Shown: in pieces, positions 1 through 9,239 of the stretch
Layout of the letters: each line of letters starts with the position of its first letter
Position numbering within the stretch: the stretch's first letter is position 1
Assembly (NCBI GenBank): GCA_018372435.1
Contig: JAHAJA010000009.1
Span: forward strand, 62,001-126,000
Reading direction: 5' to 3'
DNA from: Clostridiales bacterium
Lineage (GTDB): Bacteria; Bacillota; Clostridia; Lachnospirales; Lachnospiraceae
Length of the DNA: 64,000 nucleotides
Notes under the pieces: model-generated
Databases searched by the model: none
What the model saw: only the letters and a program-made list of their open reading frames with translations
Told to the model about the DNA's origin: nothing
Program-made: the position numbers and the translations under genes

Positions 1-134
1 ACAGGAAAAATAAACAAGTCGTCGCCTGTAATTTCTACTGCATCCATTGCTCCTTTGCATACTTGATTTGAAAAAACATCTTCTACATTCCCCACAATTA
101 GACCTATACGATATCTTTCCTGCCTTTTCTCCAT
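1..134 (-). CDS. LacI/periplasmic-binding-type sensor domain, 5' fragment
   Basis: Only the first 44 codons are inside the window; the gene runs off the left edge. The ATG at 134 is preceded by a GGAAGGG ribosome binding site. The visible N-terminus (about ten charged residues, then YRIGLIVGNVED and a Gln-Val-Cys-Lys-Gly helix) matches the first strand and helix of type I periplasmic-binding/LacI sugar-binding folds. There is no DNA-binding helix-turn-helix and no signal peptide. In Clostridia such a start is common in cytoplasmic binding domains fused to GGDEF or kinase modules, but the rest cannot be seen, so function is open. Confidence 0.5.
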   Translation of the reverse strand, partial: MEKRQERYRIGLIVGNVEDVFSNQVCKGAMDAVEITGDDLFIFP

Positions 135-151
135 ATAACCCTTCCTTTTAA

Positions 152-187
152 AAAAAGGATAGAGATTCATTTATCTCCATCCTTTTT
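152..187 (-). terminator. Terminator of the Nudix gene
   Basis: Inverted repeat AAAAAGGAT...ATCCTTTTT with an inner AGAT/ATCT pairing lies just downstream of the Nudix stop codon. Its A/T ends give a U tract in either direction, so it separates the Nudix gene from the truncated gene on its left. Confidence 0.7.
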
Positions 188-191
188 ATAA

Positions 192-644
192 TTAAAAATA
201 TTTTTTATTTCCCCACAGGTTACTTTTTTTCAAATCTACATACTCATTATAAGCTTTCTCTAGAATCTGTTTTTCATTCGAAAACTTTAATAAATGATAT
301 GCTTCATGAAACTTATAATACCCTGAGTCCATAAAATACTCTTCACGTTGTGGTTTACTATAATAACTGTCAGACATCATCAGATACCAATGCACATCTT
401 TTGACACCAAATCTGAAGGTGTATTAAATGTATATTGACTCTTTCCAACATACTTAATGATACTAGTATCTACTCCAGTTTCTTCCTTTACTTCACGGAT
501 AGCAGTTTCTTTATATTCTTCCCCCTCTTCTACTGTCCCTTTCGGTAAAACCCAACCTTCATACTTGTTCTTATAGTTCTTATACAGTAATAATATCTTT
601 CCTCTGAATATAACCACACCGCCACAGCTCGTTGCCTCTATCAT
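192..644 (-). CDS. Nudix hydrolase
   Basis: 150 aa, a single Nudix domain. The Nudix box (G-x5-E-x7-R-E-x2-E-E-x-G) is complete at residues 36-58: it starts at Gly36 in LPKGTVEEG and ends with REVKEETGV, so the Mg-binding glutamates are present. The family hydrolyses nucleoside diphosphates linked to another moiety; substrate cannot be told from the sequence. The WVLPKG context resembles Ap4A- or NTP-type members. Start ATG at 644 has AGGAGG seven bases upstream. It is a monocistronic unit bounded by a hairpin terminator. Confidence 0.85.
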   Translation of the reverse strand: MIEATSCGGVVIFRGKILLLYKNYKNKYEGWVLPKGTVEEGEEYKETAIREVKEETGVDTSIIKYVGKSQYTFNTPSDLVSKDVHWYLMMSDSYYSKPQREEYFMDSGYYKFHEAYHLLKFSNEKQILEKAYNEYVDLKKSNLWGNKKYF

Positions 645-775
645 CGCAATTCCTCCTGTACTATGGTGTGTCTTGTCCTAAAGATAGTATACCTCTTTTT
701 TTTGTGATTTTCAACCAAAAAATGTGGAAAGTCTTGTTAAATATTACGAACATTTATAGCACAAGTGAAAATTTC

Positions 776-2677
776 TTATCTATTAAAGTACGTATCCATG
801 ATTTTCTTTGCAATTGGAACAGCATAATCACTACCAGTTCCAGCACCTTCTACAATAACACTAACAGCAATCTTAGGGTTATCTGATGGTGCGAATCCAA
901 CAAACCAAGCATGTGAAGATTTACCTGAATCAAATTCAGCTGATCCAGTTTTACCTGCTGCTTGATATCTATTACTAGACAATTTATATGCAGTCCCATC
1001 ATTCACCACTTCTTCCATCATATCGGTAAGTGTTTGCGCTTCTTTGGCAGTCACTAAGTTCCCGAATGTGGAAGGCATATTCTTACTAACAACATTTCCA
1101 ACATAATTCTCAATATGATCAACTACATATGGTTTCATTAGTGTTCCACCATTAGCAATGGCACTAACAAGTAATAGATTATGCATTGGGCTAATTAAGG
1201 TATTTCCTTGACCAATTGCTGTTTGAGCAGCTAACGTTTTTTCTGAAGAAGAATTTAGTGTAAAAGAACTCTTCTTGTAAGGGAATGGTAATGGTAATTC
1301 AGAATTGAACAATAATGATTCACTAGTACTTAACCAAGAATTTTTGTTAAGTTTTGTTCCAATATAAGCAAAGGCTGTGTTACAAGATTTAGCTAATGCT
1401 GTTTCTAAATTAACAGTTCCATGTACCTTATTATTGTAACAATTAATCTTCATATCACCAATTGTAATACTACCCTTACATGTATATTTAAACTTCTTAT
1501 AATCCGAGTGTTCTCTCATATATTGTAGTGCCGTTACAATCTTAAAGGTAGATCCTGGTGGATATAATCCCTGTGTAGCCCGATTAATTAAAGCAGAATT
1601 GTTCTCGCTATCATCCACTAAGTCATTCCACAGAGAAGTAATTTGATTTGGGTCATAATCTGGCTTTGATACCATCGCTAATATCTTGCCTGTACTTGGC
1701 TCTAATACCACTACAGAGCCTTTGTGACTACCAAGAGCATTGTATGCTACCTTTTGTAACTCTACGTCTAACGTTGTTACAATATTATCACCAACATTCT
1801 TCTTCTCTGATAACTCATTGAAGATTTTTTCTATTGGATTTGCATTAGAAGTTAGCAAATTAAAATTCTCCGATAACTCGATCCCCGTCTTACCCTTGTC
1901 AAATCTTCCCACGACATGTACAAATAGATCCTTGTATGGATATACACGTTTACTATTTCCTTTGTCATCTTCAATTGTTTGAGCTAAGACTTCACCGTTG
2001 TTACCAAGGATCTGGCCTCTGATAACTCTCTCAGCCAATAAATCTTGACGTTTATTATAGGTATTATTAATTACTCTCTTACTATCAGCAAACAAAAAAT
2101 ATGAGAAATTAGCTAGTAGCATAACAAACAATCCAATGAAAATATAGGTAACCACCAAAATTTCACGGTTCGTACCACGACGCTTTGTTCCTTCTTTTGG
2201 TTTTTGTATATTCTCATCAGATTCACCTGATTTACCTTGAGAACTACTTCTCTTACTCTTCTTTATCTTACTCTCTTTCATCTCCTTAGATTTTTGTGAT
2301 TTATCTAATAGATTACTTGATTTTTTTTGCTTGGTAACACCTTGCTTGGTTGCACCTTGCTGGCTTGTTCCATTTTGTCTCGTCGTATTCTTCTTCGAAA
2401 TTTGTTGTGGCTTTTGTTGTTTTACAGTCTCTTGTTGCTCTCTATAATCAAAATTATCTTGACTATAGTTTTTGTCTCCAAAGAAACCTTCCTCTTCTAA
2501 AGATTGCTTTATTATCGTACTATAATCATCTTCATCGTATTCACCAGGTGAATACTCATATGTTTTATTTGTTTGGTTACTCGGTTTCTTAGCCATCTGT
2601 TTACCTGGCTGACGATTCGTTTGCTTGTCTTGCTTGTCTTTCTGATTTTTCTTTCCTATCAATTTAATCATCCTCAT
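776..2677 (-). CDS. Penicillin-binding protein transpeptidase with long cytoplasmic extension
   Basis: 633 aa class B-like PBP that cross-links peptidoglycan outside the membrane. Residues 1-170 are a highly charged, Gln/Lys/Ser-rich and probably disordered cytoplasmic tail. A transmembrane segment follows at about 173-196, then a short dimer-type domain, then the transpeptidase domain with STFK (Ser376, Lys379), SCN (431-433) and KTG (576-578) motifs. The gene follows an FtsW/RodA gene by 62 bases, as expected for a cognate SEDS-PBP pair of the PbpA/RodA type. Start is uncertain: no good ribosome binding site is visible and Met3 is an alternative. The extension is unusually long for the family. 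Confidence 0.9.
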   Translation of the reverse strand: MRMIKLIGKKNQKDKQDKQTNRQPGKQMAKKPSNQTNKTYEYSPGEYDEDDYSTIIKQSLEEEGFFGDKNYSQDNFDYREQQETVKQQKPQQISKKNTTRQNGTSQQGATKQGVTKQKKSSNLLDKSQKSKEMKESKIKKSKRSSSQGKSGESDENIQKPKEGTKRRGTNREILVVTYIFIGLFVMLLANFSYFLFADSKRVINNTYNKRQDLLAERVIRGQILGNNGEVLAQTIEDDKGNSKRVYPYKDLFVHVVGRFDKGKTGIELSENFNLLTSNANPIEKIFNELSEKKNVGDNIVTTLDVELQKVAYNALGSHKGSVVVLEPSTGKILAMVSKPDYDPNQITSLWNDLVDDSENNSALINRATQGLYPPGSTFKIVTALQYMREHSDYKKFKYTCKGSITIGDMKINCYNNKVHGTVNLETALAKSCNTAFAYIGTKLNKNSWLSTSESLLFNSELPLPFPYKKSSFTLNSSSEKTLAAQTAIGQGNTLISPMHNLLLVSAIANGGTLMKPYVVDHIENYVGNVVSKNMPSTFGNLVTAKEAQTLTDMMEEVVNDGTAYKLSSNRYQAAGKTGSAEFDSGKSSHAWFVGFAPSDNPKIAVSVIVEGAGTGSDYAVPIAKKIMDTYFNR

Positions 2678-2739
2678 TCATCTTGGTAAGTAGCTAGATC
2701 AAAGATCTTAGGATCTTAAATCAACTCCATCAATCTAGG

Positions 2740-4035
2740 TTATTTGTTACGTACATATAATCCTTGTATAATACAGAAAATAATAATTGTACTTAATACA
2801 GAACTGCCACCATAACTAATTAAAGGTAAAGTAACACCTGTAGATGGTATTAATTTTGTTACCCCGCCAATTGTTAAGAACAATTGGAACCCATACACGA
2901 TGCTTAACCCCAATGCAGTTAATTTATAAAAAGTTCGTTTCATCTTCATTGCGATATTAATGAACATAATAAAACAGCTTAGACAGATTAAAACGATACA
3001 AAAAGCAACAATTCCTCCAAACTCCTCCGATATAGCTGAGAATACAAAATCACTCTCCACAACTGGTATACTACTTGGTAATCCTTTTCCTAATCCAAGA
3101 CCGAACCAACCCCCGGTTCCTATTGCAAACAAGGATTGCGTAATCTGATATCCTTCTCTATCAATATGACTCCAAGGATCTTTCCACGCCAATACTCTAA
3201 CCCTAACATGGCTGAATAACTTATATGCAACAAATGCTGCCGCTGAGCCACCAATTAGTCCCGATACAAGGTAGACAGGGTTATGGGACGCAACATAAAT
3301 CATCATTAGGTACGTTATGAAGAAAATAAGTGCACCACCAAGATCCTTCTCAAGTACTAATAATATAACATGGGCACCTGCTAATACGGACACTATTACT
3401 ATCTGCTTAAAATCATTGGCTTTTGATAATAAGGATGCTATAAAGAATACAAATAAAATCTTTACAAATTCTGAAGGTTGGAAACCAATCCCACCGATAT
3501 ACAACCAGTTTGTTGCACCATATTGTGTTCGTCCAAAAACTAATACCACTAATAGTAAACCAATACCTACGATTGCATATAGAATACCGAGATTCTCTAG
3601 TTTTTTTGCTTTATCAATAATGAAAGGAACAACTACGCAAATAGCAATTGATATACTCGCTATAATAAATTGTTTCACTGCTAGAGAAAACGATAGTCTT
3701 GTTAACATTACAAAACTAAACATTAATAACATTAACATATTATTCAAGATCAACCGTGATAAGTTTCTATATACCACCTTATAAACCGATAAAACAATTG
3801 CAAAAAAAGCTATCTCAAACATATATAAGATTACAATCTGGGTATCCTTAGTTTCTAAAAACAAGACAAGATAGCAGATAAAATGTATTGTATATAATAA
3901 CCCTATCTGCTTATTAAATGTACTGCTTTGTCTTCTCTTATCACTGCTACGAAAGACTGTAAAGCAATATAGCGTATAGATTGCTAATAAGATAATTATT
4001 AGGTATCTTGCTAATTCTATTACTAAATTCTCCAT
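2740..4035 (-). CDS. FtsW/RodA/SpoVE-family SEDS glycosyltransferase
   Basis: 431 aa polytopic membrane protein with about ten hydrophobic segments. Family signatures are visible: WLYIGGIGFQPSEFVKI in the middle, WKDPWSHIDREGYQ in the large extracellular loop, and the C-terminal STGVTLPLISYGGSS block. SEDS proteins polymerise lipid II glycan strands with a partner transpeptidase, here encoded just downstream. The N-terminus is longer than in minimal FtsW. Whether it serves elongation, division or sporulation cannot be decided; adjacency to a PBP fits a RodA-PbpA type pair. Start ATG at 4035 has AGGTGATC upstream. Confidence 0.9.
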   Translation of the reverse strand: MENLVIELARYLIIILLAIYTLYCFTVFRSSDKRRQSSTFNKQIGLLYTIHFICYLVLFLETKDTQIVILYMFEIAFFAIVLSVYKVVYRNLSRLILNNMLMLLMFSFVMLTRLSFSLAVKQFIIASISIAICVVVPFIIDKAKKLENLGILYAIVGIGLLLVVLVFGRTQYGATNWLYIGGIGFQPSEFVKILFVFFIASLLSKANDFKQIVIVSVLAGAHVILLVLEKDLGGALIFFITYLMMIYVASHNPVYLVSGLIGGSAAAFVAYKLFSHVRVRVLAWKDPWSHIDREGYQITQSLFAIGTGGWFGLGLGKGLPSSIPVVESDFVFSAISEEFGGIVAFCIVLICLSCFIMFINIAMKMKRTFYKLTALGLSIVYGFQLFLTIGGVTKLIPSTGVTLPLISYGGSSVLSTIIIFCIIQGLYVRNK

Positions 4036-4043
4036 CTGATCAC

Positions 4044-6563
4044 CTACTCTATTCCACGATTATAATGGCCCTTAGTATACGTTCCTTCTGTAATATTTAC
4101 TTTTCTTGCACCATTTTGTTTGTTACATAAATTAATACAGTCGGAAAGTATTGCTTTCACTTCATTCTCATTCTCCATAGTAAAATCTAAACGAACTCTT
4201 CTAGGTCTAAGTTTTAGAATCTCATCTAACTGATTTAATAGATGTAGTGCTGAACCATTATAGATCGTATTGTAACAAAATCTACAATGTTTTCTTACAT
4301 AGAAACTCTTTTGTTTACTATCTTTCATCTCGTAATAAGGATTTTCGTCTTCTTGTAATACATCTTTCCCAGTATGTTTTATACATCCTATCGTACTACT
4401 TCGTAAACATTGCGCAGACACCATAAGAGTTACATGACCGTAGACAATCATATCAGCATCTGTTAAATCAAGACCTAATAATTCCTTATAATTCAGCTCA
4501 AGTGACGTGGTGAAATGAGAAACCCCTTGTTCTCTCCAGAATTCTTTGGATTCTTCATTCAATGTGTAGAGATTGGAATCTAATATAATTTCAATCGCTG
4601 CACTATTCTCTTCCGTATTGTCCTCAGCATTCACAATATTCTTCTCTTTTAAGAAGGCATATTCTTCAATGTTTTTGATAACGATACCATCTAACACTTC
4701 TACTAACTCTTCTGTTACATATGTTTCAAACTGATCTTTCGTATCTTTACGAAAGATTGCAGGTAATACCATGTAAAACCTTATATCACGATTTTTTACT
4801 TTCTTAGCAGTAGCAATCATGTTACTTCTACTTACTTCATCACAATTCAGATAAATTGCTTCTATTTCAGGATAAGCTATTACCGTATCAATTAACTTAG
4901 TATCTTCAAGGTGAACACAAATCCCCATTGTTTTATATGATTTGTTAGATTTATGATTAAACTTACTCACATACTCTTGCTTGCCAGGAACCGTTCTTCT
5001 ATAACTTTTTAGAATATCTTCCGTTAATACGGTTATTGCTTCACGACGCAATTCATTCAACTGCCCATTAGGAATAAACAATTGTTCCTCTATTTCAATG
5101 ACTAAATCTTTAAGATAAAACGACGTTGTGTTCATCTTATTCAATTGTTTTGAGATTTGTTCTGATGTCGCACTTTGTTTCTGTGCAGCCATCGGTTCAT
5201 CACCATATACAGTAATGCAATGCTCTCCATTCACATCATAGTATCGAAGAGTCAATTGAATCGGACTATTACGTTTTGCTGTAAATACACCGTCAATGCC
5301 TTCTCTTCTTTCCGTTTCTATATATTCTTTACCAATAGTATCTAGCAATTCTTGGTTTTTAATTCTATATACTTCCTGTCCAACAAAAACAGGTGTTTTT
5401 GCAAAGAAATTGGTACGGATAATCGCTCCCTTCTTCGCGCTATCTTTTAAGGTGAATTCATAACTATCTTTTGCCTTCGGATTGGTAAGACTCTTACGAA
5501 TCTCTAATAAGTCTTGAGCATGAACATCTTCCGACAGCTTAATCCCTGCATTATTGCCTTTAATATTAATTACTTCCCCAACAAGCACCCCATTGTGATT
5601 AGGTCTTGTTAGTGCCATCATATCTTTTCCATTATGATTTACATAATATCCCTTTGTAAAATTACCACGATTATACAGATCCATCAAGTCTTTTTCATCG
5701 CGCGCTAAATCGTCACTATGCTTCTCCATATACGATGTATACTCTTTACGACCTAATTTTTGATATAAATCAACATATTTACGATATAGGTGTGCAGCTA
5801 ATGCTGTATATTCAGGTCGTTTCATACGACCTTCAATCTTAAAGGAGTCAATCCCTGCATCAACCAAATCAGGAATAATGGATAACGTACATATATCCTT
5901 TGGGCTGAGTAGATAAGAATCACTTCCATTGGTTAATTTCTTACCATTGTAATATAAATCATATGGCATACGACACGGTTGTGCACAACGGCCTCGATTT
6001 CCGCTTCTTCCTCCAATCATACTGCTCATTAGGCACTGTCCTGAATAGCAATAACATAAGGCACCATGTACGAATGATTCAATCTCAAGATCCGTGTTTT
6101 CACGAATATTCTTAATTTCTTGTAAGTTAAGTTCACGTGAAGTTACTAGTCTAGTCACTCCGTAATCTTTTAGTAAATTAGCACCTTCTGCCATCGTTAA
6201 TGTCATCTGTGTACTTGCATGTAATTGTAAATCTGGGAAGTTACGATGTAAGAAATGCATAACTCCAAAGTCTTGAACAATGGCTGCATCTAAACCATGT
6301 TCATAATATTTCGCTATATAATTATATAACCTAGACTGTAGCTCGTCTTCCTTCAATAAGGTGTTCACAGTGAGATAAAGCGCCTTATTATGAATATGTG
6401 CATAATCAATGGCTTCCTTCATTCTGTCTTCATCTAGATTATTCGCATACGCTCTTGCACCGAACATATTTCCTCCAATATAAACAGCATCACAGGAAGC
6501 TGTAACCGCAGCTTTTAAACTTTCAAAAGAGCCTGCTGGTGCAAGTATTTCTATCTTTCTCAT
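4044..6563 (-). CDS. U32 peptidase-family protein (RlhA-like, with DUF3656-type C-terminus)
   Basis: 839 aa. The N-terminal 1-300 has the U32 fold with the signature ESFVHGALCYCYSGQC (Glu162 to Cys177), GRSGNRGRCAQPC (Cys193, Cys197) and IEGRMKRPEY. The cysteines could hold an Fe-S cluster. The C-terminal third adds a second U32-like block with further cysteines (CLRSSTIGC and RKHCRFC). Although named collagenase-like peptidases, members such as E. coli RlhA act in RNA hydroxylation; an RNA-modification role is inference. Eight bases separate its stop from the SEDS gene start, so they are probably co-transcribed. AAAGGA precedes the ATG at 6563. Confidence 0.85.
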   Translation of the reverse strand: MRKIEILAPAGSFESLKAAVTASCDAVYIGGNMFGARAYANNLDEDRMKEAIDYAHIHNKALYLTVNTLLKEDELQSRLYNYIAKYYEHGLDAAIVQDFGVMHFLHRNFPDLQLHASTQMTLTMAEGANLLKDYGVTRLVTSRELNLQEIKNIRENTDLEIESFVHGALCYCYSGQCLMSSMIGGRSGNRGRCAQPCRMPYDLYYNGKKLTNGSDSYLLSPKDICTLSIIPDLVDAGIDSFKIEGRMKRPEYTALAAHLYRKYVDLYQKLGRKEYTSYMEKHSDDLARDEKDLMDLYNRGNFTKGYYVNHNGKDMMALTRPNHNGVLVGEVINIKGNNAGIKLSEDVHAQDLLEIRKSLTNPKAKDSYEFTLKDSAKKGAIIRTNFFAKTPVFVGQEVYRIKNQELLDTIGKEYIETERREGIDGVFTAKRNSPIQLTLRYYDVNGEHCITVYGDEPMAAQKQSATSEQISKQLNKMNTTSFYLKDLVIEIEEQLFIPNGQLNELRREAITVLTEDILKSYRRTVPGKQEYVSKFNHKSNKSYKTMGICVHLEDTKLIDTVIAYPEIEAIYLNCDEVSRSNMIATAKKVKNRDIRFYMVLPAIFRKDTKDQFETYVTEELVEVLDGIVIKNIEEYAFLKEKNIVNAEDNTEENSAAIEIILDSNLYTLNEESKEFWREQGVSHFTTSLELNYKELLGLDLTDADMIVYGHVTLMVSAQCLRSSTIGCIKHTGKDVLQEDENPYYEMKDSKQKSFYVRKHCRFCYNTIYNGSALHLLNQLDEILKLRPRRVRLDFTMENENEVKAILSDCINLCNKQNGARKVNITEGTYTKGHYNRGIE

Positions 6564-6597
6564 GGATTTATCCTTTCCTATATAAACTACATTGTCA

Positions 6598-6642
6598 TTT
6601 GCGAAACTCTTCTACATGTCGACAACATATCTGTGTTTTAAG
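6598..6642. repeat. Partial copy of the ruvAB palindromic element
   Basis: The segment beginning TTTGCGAAACTCTT and running through GACAACATAT matches the left half of the inverted-repeat element at 8361-8440 over about 45 bases with few changes. The matching right arm is absent, so this looks like a solo or degraded half. It sits in the 229-base gap between zapA and the U32 gene. Confidence 0.5.
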
Positions 6643-6792
6643 ATTACCTTTTATATAATAAAAGCACACATAAGGCAACTGTGCAGGAATAATCATACAC
6701 AACTTGCTTCTTTCGTGCGCTTTCTTATCTATACCCGATTTCACATGTTCTTGAACATTCTATTGCAATAGATTCAACAACTTATGATTACC

Positions 6793-7203
6793 TTACTTTT
6801 TCTTACTATCTTCTAATTCTGTCTGTAATTTAATTATTGTCTTTTGCGCTTCATTATATTCGTTATGAAGCTTCTCATATTCTTTTTGTAATGCTTCTAA
6901 CTTTGTCTGCGTAGCTATTACTTCATGTTTTAAATCAAATAATTCATTGCCTTTTACATCAGCTTCTTCATTCATATCTTTTACTTGATTCACTACTTTG
7001 AAATAATCATCCGCAATATTAATTTGCATTAAGATATTACGCATGTCCACATCAAGTTTATTATAACTTTCCATCATCTTGAACTCTGTGTGTTTTGTAT
7101 TAATATAAGAGGCTATCTTTTGTAGATAATCTCCGCTTTCGTAACCACTTAATGTGTATCTCTTATTATTAATAATAACTTCTACATCATTCATCGTATT
7201 CAT
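6793..7203 (-). CDS. zapA: Cell division protein ZapA
   Basis: 136 aa. The N-terminal 1-70 is the ZapA fold (VEVIINNKRYTLSGYESGDYL, then a Met-Arg-Asn-Ile-Leu helix) and residues 75-136 form a long coiled coil ending in a Lys-rich tail. ZapA binds and bundles FtsZ filaments at the division ring. Slightly longer than the usual 85-110 aa because of the extended coil. AAGGGG lies eight bases before the first ATG. It sits between the ruvAB pair and a cell-wall gene group on the same strand. Confidence 0.88.
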   Translation of the reverse strand: MNTMNDVEVIINNKRYTLSGYESGDYLQKIASYINTKHTEFKMMESYNKLDVDMRNILMQINIADDYFKVVNQVKDMNEEADVKGNELFDLKHEVIATQTKLEALQKEYEKLHNEYNEAQKTIIKLQTELEDSKKK

Positions 7204-7304
7204 GTAATCCGCCCCTTAGATTCTAAACACGCTTTCGTGTCATTTTACTCTACTATATTTCAAAATCTACTTCAATTATAGTGGTTTCTTCTTAAAATGA
7301 CAAG

Positions 7305-8306
7305 CTATTTCTGCTTTTGCTCTATACCAAAGTGTTTATAGCATAAATCGGTCACCATTCTACCTCTAGGTGTGCGAACAATTAATCCATTCTGTATCAA
7401 ATATGGTTCATATACATCTTCAATTGTACCCGAATCTTCACCAATGGATGCGGCAATGGTATCTAGACCAACCGGACCACCTGCGAATTTGTCCATCATA
7501 GTGAATAGGATTTCTCTATCAATATGATCAAGTCCTAATTTATCCACTTCAAGTAAATCAAGCGCAAAGTTAGCTACTTCTTTCGTGATTTTTCCATCGT
7601 ATTTAACTTGTGCAAAGTCTCTAACTCTCTTTAATAAACGGTTTGCAAGTCTTGGTGTACCACGAGAACGTTTCGCCATCTCCAGTGCACCTTCTTCGTC
7701 CATCTCCACTTTGAAAACCCCTGCTGAGCGCATAATAATTGTCTTAAGTTCCTCAACAGTATAGAACTCCAAACGATGCACAACACCAAAACGGTCACGA
7801 AGTGGAGCTGTTAACATACCAGCTCTTGTTGTTGCACCTACAAGAGTGAACTTAGGTAAATCAAGTCGTATAGACCTAGCAGAAGCCCCTTTTCCAATAA
7901 TGATATCAATAGCATAATCTTCCATAGCGGGATATAGCACTTCTTCTACTTGTCTGTTCAAACGATGGATCTCATCTACAAACAATAAATCTCCCTCTTG
8001 TAGATTATTCAAAATTGCTGCCATCTCACCTGGTTTTTCAATTGCTGGACCTGAAGTAACTTTGAGGTTTACATCCATTTCATTGGCAATTATCCCAGCT
8101 AGGGTGGTCTTACCAAGACCTGGTGGTCCATAAAACAGCACGTGATCTAGTGCTTCTTTACGTTGTTTAGCGGCTTCTATATATACTTTAAGATTATTCT
8201 TTGCCTTCTCTTGTCCAATATAATCTTTTAATAATTTTGGTCTAAGACTATTCTCAATCTTATAGTCCTCTTCCATTAACTCCGTTGATATAATTCGTTT
8301 CTCCAT
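7305..8306 (-). CDS. ruvB: Holliday junction branch migration ATPase RuvB
   Basis: 333 aa, normal length. AAA+ ATPase with Walker A GPPGLGKTTLA (from residue 60), Walker B FVDEIHRL (about 107-114), sensor 1 VGATTRAG, and the C-terminal winged helix ending YLIQNGLIVRTPRGR. RuvB hexamers drive branch migration of Holliday junctions with RuvA. GGAGG precedes the ATG by six bases. The gene follows ruvA, but the 141-base gap between them holds a palindromic element (8361-8440). Confidence 0.97.
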   Translation of the reverse strand: MEKRIISTELMEEDYKIENSLRPKLLKDYIGQEKAKNNLKVYIEAAKQRKEALDHVLFYGPPGLGKTTLAGIIANEMDVNLKVTSGPAIEKPGEMAAILNNLQEGDLLFVDEIHRLNRQVEEVLYPAMEDYAIDIIIGKGASARSIRLDLPKFTLVGATTRAGMLTAPLRDRFGVVHRLEFYTVEELKTIIMRSAGVFKVEMDEEGALEMAKRSRGTPRLANRLLKRVRDFAQVKYDGKITKEVANFALDLLEVDKLGLDHIDREILFTMMDKFAGGPVGLDTIAASIGEDSGTIEDVYEPYLIQNGLIVRTPRGRMVTDLCYKHFGIEQKQK

Positions 8307-8349
8307 GCCTATCCTCCGACGGTATTACTAGCGTGTTTGTTTTCCTTAA

Positions 8350-8451
8350 TTATAAGTTATACTAGTCAATTGCGAAACTCTTTGTAATGGTGACAAACAT
8401 ATCAATGTGTTGTCAACCTAGAGAAGAGTTTTGCAATTGACTATAAGTTAT
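8350..8451. mobile_element. Small palindromic (MITE-like) insertion between ruvA and ruvB
   Basis: Two 19-base arms, AGTCAATTGCGAAACTCTT at 8363-8381 and its complement at 8423-8441, match at 18 of 19 positions, the exception still allowing a G-U pair. An inner TGACAA/TTGTCA pairing continues the dyad. An 11-base direct repeat TATAAGTTATA flanks it at 8350-8360 and 8441-8451, as a target-site duplication would. No coding capacity. A partial copy lies at 6598-6642. Transcribed, it would form a hairpin inside the ruvAB message. Non-autonomous mobile element is inference. Confidence 0.55.
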
Positions 8452-9065
8452 AATAATGATATCTTTTTCAAACTTAACTTGAGAATATCCTCTGTCTCCA
8501 TATCTGGCGTAATTTCAATTCCTCTAACAGCTTTCAATGCTTCTGTATTCGTATAACCGAGAGCAACAAGAGCTTGTATCGCTTCATTCTTAGCATTCGT
8601 TTCAGAAGTGGCACTTGGTGAGTCCATCGATACTTTGGATAATTTCTGTTCAAACGCATCTTCTAACTTCAACTTATCTTTTAATTCTAATATTAACTTA
8701 CTTGCTGTCTTAGCACCAATCCCAGGAGCTTTCGCAATTGCCTTTGCATCATCCGCTAGTACTGCAAATCTTAAATCATCTGGCGAAATCGTCGATAAGA
8801 TTCCAAGCGCACCTTTCGGTCCAATTCCATTCACCGTAATAAGCAATTTGAATACTTGTAGGTCATCTCTTGATAAGAATCCATATAAGCACAGAATATC
8901 TTCTCTAACATAAAGGTATGTATAGATCTTAACCTCTTCCCCAGTGGATGGCAATTCATTCATAACAGATAATGGTACTTTAATATCGTAACCAATTCCA
9001 CCATTCTCAATAACGATTCCATCTTCATATATACTATCTAATTCGCCCTTTATAAATGATATCAT
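8448..9065 (-). CDS. ruvA: Holliday junction DNA-binding protein RuvA
   Basis: 205 aa. The N-terminal OB fold opens MISFIKGELDSI; the central helix-hairpin-helix region contains VNGIGPKGALGIL and APGIGAKTASKLILELKDKL; the C-terminal three-helix domain (about 155-205) contacts RuvB. RuvA tetramers bind four-way junctions and load RuvB. AAAGGA lies upstream of the ATG at 9065. A sigma-A-like promoter is visible at 9164-9192. The stop codon region touches the direct repeat of the palindromic element at 8361-8440. Confidence 0.97.
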   Translation of the reverse strand: MISFIKGELDSIYEDGIVIENGGIGYDIKVPLSVMNELPSTGEEVKIYTYLYVREDILCLYGFLSRDDLQVFKLLITVNGIGPKGALGILSTISPDDLRFAVLADDAKAIAKAPGIGAKTASKLILELKDKLKLEDAFEQKLSKVSMDSPSATSETNAKNEAIQALVALGYTNTEALKAVRGIEITPDMETEDILKLSLKKISLL

Positions 9066-9163
9066 TGTATTAATCCTTTCTCTAAGCCGTTGACTTACTT
9101 CCTATATTATTTCATAAACTATATACTATATAATACACTCAATAAGCTTTTCTATATATTGAT

Positions 9164-9192
9164 ATTATACCGATTCGTATATCTAAAATCAA
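9164..9192 (-). promoter_or_regulatory. Promoter of ruvAB
   Basis: On the minus strand, TTGATT (9192-9187), a 17-base spacer and a perfect TATAAT (9169-9164). It lies about 100 bases before the ruvA start and gives the operon its own short leader. Confidence 0.65.
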
Positions 9193-9239
9193 GTTAATAT
9201 ACATACTTTCCGAATATTTGTTCGATTTTTTTGTTAAGA

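Noticed and set aside
3317..3784. 155-codon plus-strand frame
   Set aside because: Antisense of the well-supported SEDS membrane protein gene; no ribosome binding site.
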